Positions 25,420-33,779 of a stretch of 40,247 nucleotides of DNA are shown piece after piece; within the stretch, counting starts at the first letter, position 1, and the number at the start of each line of letters is the position of its first letter. The notes under the pieces were generated by a model. It was not told the origin of the DNA. It saw only the letters and a program-made list of their open reading frames with translations, and made no database searches. A program made the translations under genes and the position numbers. This DNA is from Planctomycetota bacterium (GTDB taxonomy: Bacteria > Planctomycetota > Brocadiia > JAADGH01): NCBI GenBank assembly GCA_013152475.1, contig JAADGH010000096.1, positions 1 to 40,247 of the forward strand, read 5' to 3'.

Positions 25420-26229
25420 TTATTTCTTTTTGTTTCCACCACCAAAGGGCCAAAGCTTTCTGAGGTCCGGGAACAGGTCCTTCGGGAAGTCGTACTTCTT
25501 GTTGCTGATGTCGAAGTCCTTGTCGGTCAGTCCGACATTCAGCTTGACGTTGGTGTAGGTGTACAGGCCAATCAGCCGGTGGTCCCAGTCATACCCGACC
25601 ACCTTGACGGGGATCATGAGTTGCTTGTCGATGTAAAACACGCCCATGTAGACGGGGTATTCCGGCCGCTGCTTCGTGAACATGCGACAGATCACGTGCA
25701 CGGGGCGATTGTTCCAGACTTCCTCGCCGAGATAGCTGATCAGGATCTCGTTGTTTTTCTTGCCCAGCTCCGTTTTTTCGACGATCAGCCGGATGGCATT
25801 GTGGAAGCCCGCCTGGGTGATGGGCCGGCGGCTGAGCTTCAGCGCCTCGGCGCTTTTCGGAGCGGTGCGCTTGCTGAAGTTCAGAAAGCCGACGCGCTGG
25901 TGTCCGACCACATCGTTCTCGTATTTCCCCTCGTGGTAGATGACCTCACGGCCCTTGTGCGGGTTCTGCCAGATCATATAGACGCTGAACGGCTTGTACC
26001 GGAACTTCATCTCCACCGTTTCCTTCGGCCGGAGCTCACCGTTCATCTGTTCCTGCTTGGAAAAGACGGCGGTGAAGTCTTTGACCTTGTTACACGCCGC
26101 TTTGCACTCGTAAAGCAGTTTCATGGGGTCCGGCGCCGCCTGGGCGCGGCCGGGCGCGCTTGCCATCAGCATCCCGGTTACCACCGCCAACCATCCCCAT
26201 TTCACCCTCTTTCTCTTTCCCTTTCCCAT
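25420..26229 (-). CDS. Exported DUF1571 (LolA-like) protein
   Basis: A 269-residue protein with a Sec signal peptide (basic N-terminus KGKRKRVKWG, hydrophobic core, cleavage after AQA at about 31). The mature part matches the DUF1571 pattern: FTAVFSKQEQMNGELRPKET, MKFRYKPFSVYMIWQNPHKGRE, then LVRYGF-like and late DYDW-type segments. DUF1571 proteins are predicted to adopt the LolA/LolB half-barrel that binds lipids or lipoproteins in the periplasm. It ends with the internal terminator, so it closes the main part of the acyl-chain operon. A LolA-like carrier also occurs in aryl polyene clusters. Carriage of the acyl product to the outer membrane is inferred. Confidence 0.82.
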   Translation of the reverse strand: MGKGKRKRVKWGWLAVVTGMLMASAPGRAQAAPDPMKLLYECKAACNKVKDFTAVFSKQEQMNGELRPKETVEMKFRYKPFSVYMIWQNPHKGREVIYHEGKYENDVVGHQRVGFLNFSKRTAPKSAEALKLSRRPITQAGFHNAIRLIVEKTELGKKNNEILISYLGEEVWNNRPVHVICRMFTKQRPEYPVYMGVFYIDKQLMIPVKVVGYDWDHRLIGLYTYTNVKLNVGLTDKDFDISNKKYDFPKDLFPDLRKLWPFGGGNKKK

Positions 26230-26268
26230 ACCTTGCCTTTCTCCCTCAAACGTGTCCTACGGTCCTTG

Positions 26269-27375
26269 CTATCCTCTGCCAAACCAACGTGACAGGTGAA
26301 TCGTCTTCACTACATCGATTGCCTTGTGCTTGCAGTGCTCATGACAACAGAAACACGAGAAGCACTTCGCGCGGTCGAAGACCGGATACGGATCCAGCCT
26401 GATCGCCTCCGCAGGGCAGACCTTCGCGCACAGGCCGCACTGCTCGCATTCGCCCTTCCGCAGCCTTGGCTGTTTGACCACGAACCGCGCGTACGCGCGG
26501 CCGACGGCCGTAAGCAGCCCGCTCCGAAAGATGAGCGACGGCATCTTATAGTCCGAGACGACCTCGAAATCCCCTTCGATCTCGATCTTCTTCGGGTCGT
26601 TCTCCCCCAGGTCCCGCCGCTTCGCCACATTCAGGTGCGGGATGCTCTCCGGCGCCGCGCCCATCATCATCGCCATCGTCGCATCGGCGACGACACAGTT
26701 GTCGCTCGCAATAAGCTTCCCCACGCCGCGAAGCCTGCCGCCCGACGGCCCCATGCCCTCCATGCCCACGATGCCGTCGATAATGGCGAAATCCGGCGGC
26801 CTCACCTGGAAGACATCCACGACGGCTTCGCCAAACTCCGCGTTCGTCCGCGCCGCGCTGTGCAGCCTGGACTTCTGCGCCCCGACCAGATAGCCATACG
26901 TATTTTTGACCGCTCCCGTGATTCCCGTCACCAGATGCGTCTTGAACTTCGCCAGCGAGACGACGAGGTCGGCCTCAAGGATCGGCTCCGACACCAGCAA
27001 CCGCCGTGCGAATCTCGATCCGGCCTCGATCTCCGCCGGACGCTCACCGAGGTTCGTGAACACATCCGCGCAGACATCATAGATACCGCACGTCATCGCG
27101 CAGCGGATATTCGATCCCCGGCTGTAAATGCCCGGATTGTCGCCCACCATCACCCGGCCGCCCCGCCGCGCCACCTCCGCCACCACCGCCTCGACGACGG
27201 CGGGGTGGGTGGTGATCCCGCGCTCCGCCTCAAACGGACCGAGGATGTTCGGCTTGACCAGCACCGAACGCCCCTGCACGTCGAAGCCGAACGCATCCAG
27301 CGCGTCCGAAATCGCCCCCCGCAGCCCTTCGCTGTCCCCGTAGGAGGCGTTGCATACAATCGCTCTGTTCGACAC
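26269..27375 (-). CDS. DUF362 protein with C-terminal 2x[4Fe-4S] ferredoxin domain
   Basis: A 368-residue protein with a GTG start (27375) preceded by GAGG. Residues 1 to about 230 are the DUF362 domain (VLVKPNILGPFEAERGITTHP; KFKTHLVTGITGAVKN). The ferredoxin part carries CEQCGLCAKVCP with Cys310/313/316/320 and CFSCFCCHEHC with Cys338/341/344/348, plus an extra Cys343. DUF362 proteins are cytoplasmic Fe-S proteins of unclear function. Here an electron-transfer role for the radical SAM enzyme, or reduction of the acyl intermediate, is conceivable. It sits 19 bp after the methyltransferase gene and 39 bp before DUF1571. Confidence 0.86.
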   Translation of the reverse strand: MSNRAIVCNASYGDSEGLRGAISDALDAFGFDVQGRSVLVKPNILGPFEAERGITTHPAVVEAVVAEVARRGGRVMVGDNPGIYSRGSNIRCAMTCGIYDVCADVFTNLGERPAEIEAGSRFARRLLVSEPILEADLVVSLAKFKTHLVTGITGAVKNTYGYLVGAQKSRLHSAARTNAEFGEAVVDVFQVRPPDFAIIDGIVGMEGMGPSGGRLRGVGKLIASDNCVVADATMAMMMGAAPESIPHLNVAKRRDLGENDPKKIEIEGDFEVVSDYKMPSLIFRSGLLTAVGRAYARFVVKQPRLRKGECEQCGLCAKVCPAEAIRLDPYPVFDRAKCFSCFCCHEHCKHKAIDVVKTIHLSRWFGRG

Positions 27376-27394
27376 GGGGCCTCAATCTGCCCGT

Positions 27395-28438
27395 TTACCG
27401 GAGAACATAATAGCCGTGCCCCACCATATCAAAAATTCGTTTCTCGTCAATGGCGTAGCCTGCCTGTTCGAAGATTTCCTCCCACTCGCCGGCGGTCAGG
27501 ATCTTCTGGTTCGTCAGGTTGTGCAGGAGATGGTGCTCCAGGAACGCCGTCGGGCGCTTGCGCAACTGCTCATGGGGCTGCTTGCAGAACTCCGCCACGA
27601 GCAGGTGCGTGTCCGGGAAGGTCTCTTTCATCTCCCGGAGGAGCGCCACGATCTTCTCGGTCCCGTCAAAAAGATACTCGTGAAAAACATCCACGGCCGT
27701 GAAGGCGTCCACCGTGGGCCAGTCGCTCTTGCCTTTTTTCAGGTCGAACATATCGTCGACGAAGACGGAGATGCGGCCGTCCATGTTCGCCTTCTGGATT
27801 TCTTCCTTCGCAACGTTGACGGCCTTTTCGTCATAGTCGAAGCCGTGGCATTGGATTTTCGGGTCCTGCTCGCAGAGAATGATGAGGAACTCCGCATCGC
27901 CGCAGCCGAGGTCCATCACGCTGCCGTACCCATGGCCCTGAATCATGTCTTGGAGTACGGGAAAGGGAAGCTGCCGCCCGAGCTCGCCGCTGCCCTTGGC
28001 CACCATATCGCTCAAGCGGAAGACCTCCTTGCCGAAGGCCTTTTCGTTCCGAAGCATGGGCAGAAGGTTGAAGAGGACCTCCTCGTATCCGGCCAGCAGG
28101 TCGAAGAGCCCGCGCGGCTCTTGCATGAAGCGCTCGCCGCGGGCGTCGAGGCCGTACTTGCCGTCTGTCACCTTCAGGACCCGGATTCCATCCAGGTAGT
28201 CGCAGATCGACAGGAGCACATGGGGACTCAGATGGTGCTTTTCGGCAAACTCCTCGATGTCGACCGGGCCGCTTTTCCTGATCTCGTCGAGGAGACCCGT
28301 CTTCAGGAGCGACCACAGGACGGCCGAGGTGCAATACCCGCGGACGTAGGGCAGGGCCTCCTCGTGACGCCTATACATTTGCAAGAGGCGTTTGAACCCG
28401 AAGAGCCTGACGAGACTGAGTATCTGGCCTATCGCCAC
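27395..28438 (-). CDS. SAM-dependent methyltransferase with winged-helix N-terminus
   Basis: A 347-residue protein with a GTG start (28438) overlapping no gene but only 2 bp behind the other methyltransferase. The N-terminal 120 residues resemble the dimerisation winged helix of plant-type O-methyltransferases (SAVLWSLLKTGLLDEI). The Rossmann domain has motif I VMDLGCGDAEFL, the acidic FDYDEKA segment and the FHEYLFDG post-motif. It should methylate a hydroxyl or carbon of a small molecule using SAM. The adjacent methyltransferase is unlike it in sequence, so the two probably modify different positions or substrates. The substrate is unknown. Confidence 0.83.
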   Translation of the reverse strand: MAIGQILSLVRLFGFKRLLQMYRRHEEALPYVRGYCTSAVLWSLLKTGLLDEIRKSGPVDIEEFAEKHHLSPHVLLSICDYLDGIRVLKVTDGKYGLDARGERFMQEPRGLFDLLAGYEEVLFNLLPMLRNEKAFGKEVFRLSDMVAKGSGELGRQLPFPVLQDMIQGHGYGSVMDLGCGDAEFLIILCEQDPKIQCHGFDYDEKAVNVAKEEIQKANMDGRISVFVDDMFDLKKGKSDWPTVDAFTAVDVFHEYLFDGTEKIVALLREMKETFPDTHLLVAEFCKQPHEQLRKRPTAFLEHHLLHNLTNQKILTAGEWEEIFEQAGYAIDEKRIFDMVGHGYYVLR

Positions 28439-28441
28439 GTG

Positions 28442-29296
28442 TTATTTCCTCGCCGTAATGATCGTGTAGATGTTCATGGGCGTGGTGAACGAATCCATCT
28501 CCCCAAACCCGGCTTCCTTGAGGAGGCGCATGGTGTCTTCCCCCGTTCGGGTGTGGATATGCCAGTTCAGAACACGCCTCAAGAACCGAAGGCTGTTGTG
28601 GTAATCCACCAGTCCATGGGTGATGATCGCGCCGCCGGGAGCGAGAGCTTCGCACATGGCCGTGAAGAGCTCGCGCACCTGCTCATCGCTCAGGTATTCG
28701 ACGATGCCGATCATCTTGACGATGTGGGGCTGGATGTTGATCGGCAGATGCTTCTTGATCTCCCGGGCGTCGCCCTCGACGTAATGGACCTGGCGGTCGA
28801 GGCCCCGTTTCTTCGCCGCCTCTTTCCCGTATTCAAAGGCGCCGCTGTCCACGTCGACCAGATAGGCCGTGACGGCGTCTTTGTCGATGCCGGACAGGAC
28901 GATGCCCTCCTGGATGTTGGTCCCTGGTCCTGCGCCAACACCCACCACACAAATCTTGTCGGTGTGTTCCTTGTATTCGTTGATGAGTTCGGCGATGCGC
29001 TTCGTTACGTATCGCTTCCGGTTCCGCAGCGCCATGGGAAAGGGGTTGTATCGGCAGGCCATGGCGTCGATGGAGTTCTTCGGCTCTGCGTTTTCGTAGA
29101 CGATTTCCATGGCGCGCCATCCGCCGGGGCGCTCCATGGACTCTCTGGCCAACGGGCTGCCGCTCCACAGCATGATCTTTTTCAGGACCCAGGGGTGGCC
29201 AAGGAGGTTTTTCCAAGGATTGGTCATGACCTTCACAAAGTTCCGCCACGGGGACAGCACTTCGTATTCCACACCATCAACCTTGACAAACTTCAT
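28442..29296 (-). CDS. Class I SAM-dependent methyltransferase
   Basis: A 284-residue protein from ATG 29296 (MKFVKVDGVEYEVLSPWRNF). The frame is open upstream but overlaps the hydrolase gene and reads Arg/Ser-rich shadow sequence. Motif I is VVGVGAGPGTNIQEG, followed by AYLVDVDSGAFEYG, which provides the acidic ribose-binding residue, and VEGDAREI. The N-terminal 110 residues (NPWKNLLGHPWVLKK, RYNPFPMALRNRKRYV) are not recognisable to me and may form a lid for a large acyl or ring substrate. The ribosome site is weak. It is flanked by the membrane hydrolase gene (22 bp) and the second methyltransferase (2 bp). Confidence 0.8.
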   Translation of the reverse strand: MKFVKVDGVEYEVLSPWRNFVKVMTNPWKNLLGHPWVLKKIMLWSGSPLARESMERPGGWRAMEIVYENAEPKNSIDAMACRYNPFPMALRNRKRYVTKRIAELINEYKEHTDKICVVGVGAGPGTNIQEGIVLSGIDKDAVTAYLVDVDSGAFEYGKEAAKKRGLDRQVHYVEGDAREIKKHLPINIQPHIVKMIGIVEYLSDEQVRELFTAMCEALAPGGAIITHGLVDYHNSLRFLRRVLNWHIHTRTGEDTMRLLKEAGFGEMDSFTTPMNIYTIITARK

Positions 29297-29318
29297 GTGA
29301 CCACACCCGGGGGAAATT

Positions 29319-30263
29319 TCAGAGGGTACTCTCAAAAAACTCGGCCACGTTCTTCGCATACTCGTCCGGCGCAACGGTCGCGCTCTCGTTGTGTCGCGCG
29401 TGGGGCACGATCCAGAGCTGCTTGGGACCGCCCGCCCGGCGGAAAAGGTCCTTCGCCTGGGGCATTCCCACATACGTATCTTTGGCGCCGTAGATCATAT
29501 AGAGCGGCTTGGGAGCAATCCGCCGCGTGCATGACTCCACGGAGGGATACGTGCACTTGAGTCGCTTCTGGACCCTCCTTCTGCATACCAGCCCCAGCAA
29601 TGCCCAGAACCAGTCCGGCAGGTTGCTATAGACAATCCGTGGACCGGCATAGATGCATACCCACTTTTTCATGTACTTCTCGAGAGTCAACTCGGTCGAA
29701 AAGGCGCTGTCCACAACAACGGATTTCACGGCGTCGCACTGGCTTGCCACACAGATGCTCGACCCCGCTCCACGCGAGACGCCGAAGATCCCAAGATTTG
29801 CCGAATCAACATCGGGTCGAGTCTTGAGATACTCGATGGCCCCAAGAGTGTCTTTGATCTCCTTGTCGGTAACCCACTGCCTCGGTTCGTATCCGTCGGT
29901 CTCGGGGCTTGCTCCATGACCCCGGAAATCAAAGGCAAAGAGGTTGAAGCCTCTCTCCACGAGGAACTTGCCGTACTTCGACAGAGAGTGCATGTCGGCG
30001 CCATACTCATGGCAGAAGAGGATCGTTTTGCCGTTTCCCTTAGCGCCCTTGATAAACATCCCCGTCAGCGGTGTCCCGTCCGTCGCCTTAAACTTTACCT
30101 CTTCGCCTTCCAGGCGCTCCCCGGCCGGCGGGGGGCGCAGGATCTGGCCCTCCTCAAAGATATTCACAATGATCGGCATGTAACGGACAACCACATACAT
30201 CCAGAAACCGACCACGAACAGTGCAATGCCTGCGATGACACCGGCAACGATCCAGAACCACAC
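29319..30263 (-). CDS. Membrane-anchored alpha/beta hydrolase
   Basis: A 314-residue protein with GTG start at 30263 and GGAG upstream. Residues 3-26 form one transmembrane helix. The rest is an alpha/beta hydrolase of the BAAT/peptidase S9-like type: ILFCHEYGADMHSL near 81-94, FDFRGHGAS at 111-119, nucleophile GVSRGAG with Ser163, YGAKDTYVG with the Asp and HARHNES with the His. It probably hydrolyses or transfers an acyl group at the membrane. It starts 5 bp after the ketosynthase stop, firmly within the operon. Release of the finished acyl chain from ACP, or transfer to a headgroup, is an inference. Confidence 0.82.
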   Translation of the reverse strand: MWFWIVAGVIAGIALFVVGFWMYVVVRYMPIIVNIFEEGQILRPPPAGERLEGEEVKFKATDGTPLTGMFIKGAKGNGKTILFCHEYGADMHSLSKYGKFLVERGFNLFAFDFRGHGASPETDGYEPRQWVTDKEIKDTLGAIEYLKTRPDVDSANLGIFGVSRGAGSSICVASQCDAVKSVVVDSAFSTELTLEKYMKKWVCIYAGPRIVYSNLPDWFWALLGLVCRRRVQKRLKCTYPSVESCTRRIAPKPLYMIYGAKDTYVGMPQAKDLFRRAGGPKQLWIVPHARHNESATVAPDEYAKNVAEFFESTL

Positions 30264-30268
30264 TTCTC

Positions 30269-31552
30269 CTACTCCGCAAACCGCCGAATCACCAGCGCAA
30301 TGTTCTGCCCGCCAAACCCGAAGGAATTGGAGAGCGCAACGTCCACCGCCACCTCACGCGCCTGATTCGGTACGTAGTCCAGGTCACAGTCCGGGTCTGG
30401 GTCCTGGTAGTTGATCGTCGGCGGCACGATGCCGTCGCGAAGAACAAGCGTACACGTGATAATCTCGACGGCTCCCGCCGCCGCAATGAGATGGCCGAGC
30501 ATGGACTTGATCGAGCTGATGGGGACCTCGTAGGCATAGTCCCCAAAGACGCGCTTGATGGCCAGCGTCTCGACCTTGTCGTTGACCACCGTGGATGTCC
30601 CGTGGGCGTTGATGTAGTCCACATCCGCCGGCGCGACGCCGGCATCGGCCAGGGCCCCTTTCATGGCCTCGATGGCGCCGCGTCCATCGGGGTGGGCGTC
30701 GGTAATTCGGTACGCATCGGCCGTGCTGCCGTAACCCGCCACCTCCGCGAGTATCTTCGCGCCGCGTTTCTTGGCGTGGGACAACTCTTCCAGGATCACG
30801 ATCCCCGCGCCCTCCCCCAACACAAACCCGTCACGGGAGAGGTCAAAGGGGCGACTCGCCCCTTTCGGGTCCCCGTCATAGGTCGAAAGGGCCGTCAGCA
30901 GGTTGAAGCCCGCCATGCCGAGAGGGTGGATCATGGAGTGGGTCCCGCCGCTGATCATGATGTCTGCGTCGCCTCGGCGGATGGTCTCCGTGGCCTCGCC
31001 AATGGCCTGACTACTTGCTGCGCAGGCGGTCAGACAGTTGGAATTCGGCCCGCATGCACGGAAAAGCGCGGCCACATGGCCCGCCGGCATGCTCGGCTCC
31101 TGCTCCAACTCCCGGCGTTCGTGGAAGGTCGCCTGGCCGCGCTGGCAGAACTCCGCCACATCGACGGCCTCGTTGGTCCATGCAAACGCAATGGCATTGA
31201 CAAAATTGTCAAAATCGAGCTGGCCCTCGCCGGACCCAAGGTACACACCCACACGAAAGGGGTCGAGCTCTGCGCCGTTCAGCCCGCCGTCTTCCCAAGC
31301 CATCTTGCTGGCGGCAACGGCGAACCTCGTGTTTCGCCCGGCGTATTCGAACCGGGCGGGGTCATCCACAAAACGACACACGTCAAATCCCCGCACCTCG
31401 CCCGCTACCTTGGTGGGGTATTCCGACGCATCAAACAGCGTGATGTAGTCCAGTCCCGACTCCCCCCGGAGCAGGGCCGGCCAGTTCGTCTCGATGCCAA
31501 TTCCGAGGGGGGTCACCATGCCCATCCCGGTGATGACAACTCGATTAGCCAC
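30269..31552 (-). CDS. Beta-ketoacyl-ACP synthase, FabF-like, complete catalytic triad
   Basis: A 427-residue KAS I/II enzyme with a GTG start at 31552, AGGA 8 bases upstream. The condensation triad is intact: Cys177 in TACAASSQAIG, His317 in NAHGTST and His354 in KSMLGHLIAAAG. It elongates an ACP-bound acyl chain by two carbons from malonyl-ACP. It has the same length as the adjacent ketosynthase, 11 bp away, with catalytic positions at identical residue numbers. The two are therefore duplicated partners and could form a heterodimer as in type II polyketide systems. The remaining operon genes make an unusual product more likely than housekeeping fatty acids. Confidence 0.92.
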   Translation of the reverse strand: MANRVVITGMGMVTPLGIGIETNWPALLRGESGLDYITLFDASEYPTKVAGEVRGFDVCRFVDDPARFEYAGRNTRFAVAASKMAWEDGGLNGAELDPFRVGVYLGSGEGQLDFDNFVNAIAFAWTNEAVDVAEFCQRGQATFHERRELEQEPSMPAGHVAALFRACGPNSNCLTACAASSQAIGEATETIRRGDADIMISGGTHSMIHPLGMAGFNLLTALSTYDGDPKGASRPFDLSRDGFVLGEGAGIVILEELSHAKKRGAKILAEVAGYGSTADAYRITDAHPDGRGAIEAMKGALADAGVAPADVDYINAHGTSTVVNDKVETLAIKRVFGDYAYEVPISSIKSMLGHLIAAAGAVEIITCTLVLRDGIVPPTINYQDPDPDCDLDYVPNQAREVAVDVALSNSFGFGGQNIALVIRRFAE

Positions 31553-31563
31553 AGCAACACATC

Positions 31564-32847
31564 CTATTCAACGAATCGTCTAACGGCGATCGCCGCGTTC
31601 TGCCCGGCGAAGTTCGATGCCGTGCAGAGCGCAGCATGGATGTCCGCACGCCTTGGCCCCTGGGCCACAAAATCCAGATGGAACCCCTCGTCGGGATTGT
31701 CGCAGTTGAGCGTCGGAGGGATCAAACCGTGGCGGATGGCCAGGACGCACGCGATCATCTCTACGCCCCCGGCGCCGGCGCCCAGATGCCCGATCATGGA
31801 TTTGATCGACGTCACCGGCACGCGGGAAGCCCCCTCGCCGAGCAGGTCTTGAATGGCCTCCGCCTCCAGCCGGTCATTCTCCCTGCTCCCGAGCCCACAC
31901 GCACAGATGAGGTCGAGGTCGCCGGCGGACAGCCCGCCGTCGGCAAGTGCGCGACGCATGCACTCCGCACGAGCGCGGTCGACGCGTTCCCTACTCGACG
32001 CGGCGGAGGCGTCGCAGGTGGTCCCGTACCCGGCGATTTCAGCGTAGATCGTGGCCCCCCGCTTGCGGGCATGCTCCAGATCCTCGATGACCAGCAGGCC
32101 ACCGCCCTCACCCAGCACCGCCCCGTCGCGGTCCCGATCGAACGGTCGGCACGCCCGCTCCGGCTCTTCGTTCCTCTCGGAAAGCCCGCCGAAGAGGATA
32201 TATCGCACCAGGCTCACGGCGTTGAGCTTCGACTCGGCCCCGCCGCAGACCATGACATCGGCGTCGCCGCGCTCGATGATGCGACAGCCCTCGCCAATGG
32301 CCTGGGTGCTGGCGGCGCAGGCGGTCGTAATGGTATTGGACGGTCCCCGGGCGTCGTGGATGATGGACATGTGGCAGGCGAGCATGTTGGGCAGATACTT
32401 CAGCAGCCAGAGGGGGAACAGATATTCCATGCCCTCGGCGCCGAACTTTCGGATGTCGAAGGCCCCGGAATCGTCTCGCGCGTGCGCGACGGCCATGCCG
32501 AGCTCGTTCACATCGGAGCTGATGAGCCCGGCGCCCAGGCTGACCCCCATACGCTCCGGGACGACGGCCTCTTTGACGCGGGAGTCTTCAACGGCCATGG
32601 CGGCGGCGGCGACGGCCATCTGGATGTCGCGGGCCATGACTTTGAGGGCCTTGCGCGGCTTCACAAAGTCCTTGGGCGAGAAGTCCTTGACCTCCCCGGC
32701 GATCCGGGTTCGACAGTTGGAGACGTCGAAGGCCTCGATGCGGCTGATGCCACAGCGCCCGCTGGCGAGGCCCTCCCAGAATGGCTCCTTGCCGATTCCG
32801 ATGGGGGAGATCACGCCAATCCCGGTTATAACAATACGGCGGTTCAT
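31564..32847 (-). CDS. Ketoacyl synthase homologue lacking the first catalytic His
   Basis: A 427-residue KAS-family protein aligned residue for residue with its neighbour. Cys177 (TACAASTQAIG) and His354 (KSMIGHLGAGAGG) are kept, but the NAHGTST motif is replaced by CACGLGS, so position 317 is Cys. That His helps decarboxylate malonyl-ACP, so this protein may accept acyl chains without elongating, act as a chain-length or specificity partner, or condense by another route. Classic chain-length factors lose the Cys instead. Its 5' end overlaps the dehydratase stop by 4 bases (ATGA). Frame and length are intact, arguing for selection rather than decay. Confidence 0.9.
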   Translation of the reverse strand: MNRRIVITGIGVISPIGIGKEPFWEGLASGRCGISRIEAFDVSNCRTRIAGEVKDFSPKDFVKPRKALKVMARDIQMAVAAAAMAVEDSRVKEAVVPERMGVSLGAGLISSDVNELGMAVAHARDDSGAFDIRKFGAEGMEYLFPLWLLKYLPNMLACHMSIIHDARGPSNTITTACAASTQAIGEGCRIIERGDADVMVCGGAESKLNAVSLVRYILFGGLSERNEEPERACRPFDRDRDGAVLGEGGGLLVIEDLEHARKRGATIYAEIAGYGTTCDASAASSRERVDRARAECMRRALADGGLSAGDLDLICACGLGSRENDRLEAEAIQDLLGEGASRVPVTSIKSMIGHLGAGAGGVEMIACVLAIRHGLIPPTLNCDNPDEGFHLDFVAQGPRRADIHAALCTASNFAGQNAAIAVRRFVE

Positions 32848-33326
32848 TTTGATTCGGCGGTTCCGGCCAGTGCCTTGTCGACCCCGAGCAGTGCAAGGAA
32901 TTGCTTGGTAAACACAAAATTGTCCGCCCCGGCGTCCATCTCCGACGTGTCGAGGTTGGCGAAGAGGATCGAGACGTCGGCGAGGCGCTTCCCGTTCCGG
33001 TTGGCTCGTCCCGTCACGCGGCAGCCTTCTTCCCTGTCCTCCACAATCTCGACCTCGAGGATGAGTTGGTCGCCCGGCGTCGTCATGTCGTAGAACGTGG
33101 CCTTCTCGATCTTGGCCAGGATGACCATATTCTTGAAGTCATGGCTCAGGCCCGCGAGCACCCCCCCGGTCTGGGCCAGGGCCTCGATGATCAGTGAGTT
33201 GGGCATGACAGGAAAAAGGGGAAAGTGATCGTGAAGATGGTCCTCGCCCATCGAGATGTTCTTGATCGCTTTCGCGTACCGGCCCTTCTTCAACTCCAGA
33301 AATCTATCAACAAATATCCAGCGCAT
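32844..33326 (-). CDS. FabZ-like hotdog dehydratase 1
   Basis: A 160-residue hotdog protein. The catalytic motif HFPLFPVMPNSLIIEALAQ provides His34 and Glu48 as in FabZ; the usual MPG is MPN here. The C-terminal 30 residues extend beyond the fold. FabZ enzymes dehydrate 3-hydroxyacyl-ACP to trans-2-enoyl-ACP. A paralogue lies at 35871-36368 at the head of the operon, with catalytic residues at the same numbers; two dehydratases in one cluster also occur in aryl polyene systems. It overlaps the atypical ketosynthase by 4 bases and follows the ACP after 20 bp. Confidence 0.87.
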   Translation of the reverse strand: MRWIFVDRFLELKKGRYAKAIKNISMGEDHLHDHFPLFPVMPNSLIIEALAQTGGVLAGLSHDFKNMVILAKIEKATFYDMTTPGDQLILEVEIVEDREEGCRVTGRANRNGKRLADVSILFANLDTSEMDAGADNFVFTKQFLALLGVDKALAGTAESK

Positions 33327-33346
33327 GGAATTCCAGGTCCGTAGGG

Positions 33347-33739
33347 TTAGGCCTTTGCGGCCAGTTTGTCTTCAACGTACTTGACCATCATCTCCACGGT
33401 GAAAAGGTTGCCGATTTCGGCGACGTTCGGGTCCTGCTCGAAGTCACTCAGGTCGGCGTAGGGCAGGCGCTTCCGCAGCTCTTCGAGGCCCTGTTCGGTC
33501 ATCTTTCCGTCTTTCACGAACTCCGGGCTGGAGAGAAGGCTCTCCGGAAAGAGCTCGCCGCGGGGGATTTTGATGTCGAACGCCTTTTCAAGCCGGAAAA
33601 CGATATCGAGAAAGTCGATCGATTCGGCGCCGAGATCGGCCGTCAGCGAGGCCTTCATCTCGACTTCGTCTTCTTCCACACCGAGGGCCTCGACCAGGCA
33701 CTCGGTTACCTTTTCAAAGACATCATTCGCATCAGCCAT
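33347..33739 (-). CDS. Acyl carrier protein, long form
   Basis: A 130-residue carrier protein with GGAGG 8 bases before ATG 33739. The phosphopantetheine site is Ser40 in LTADLGAESIDFLDIVFRLEK. Normal ACPs have about 80 residues; this one has some 45 extra residues between helix II and the last helix (PRGELFPESLLSSPEFVKDG to FEQDPNVAEIG), before closing with FTVEMMVKYVED. The insertion may be a docking surface for dedicated enzymes. It lies in the middle of the operon between FabG and a dehydratase, so it is presumably the dedicated carrier. No phosphopantetheinyl transferase is in the window. Confidence 0.9.
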   Translation of the reverse strand: MADANDVFEKVTECLVEALGVEEDEVEMKASLTADLGAESIDFLDIVFRLEKAFDIKIPRGELFPESLLSSPEFVKDGKMTEQGLEELRKRLPYADLSDFEQDPNVAEIGNLFTVEMMVKYVEDKLAAKA

Positions 33740-33779
33740 TCCAACAAGCCTCCGTAAAACAGATAGATGTGGAAAAACG

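Noticed and set aside
25337..25453. N-terminal extension of the enolase-family protein
   Set aside because: It would translate the terminator hairpin, and the family N-terminus begins at MKLTGF.
27350..29560. 736-residue plus-strand open frame across the methyltransferase genes
   Set aside because: It spans three well-supported minus-strand genes with motifs intact and has no recognisable domain itself.
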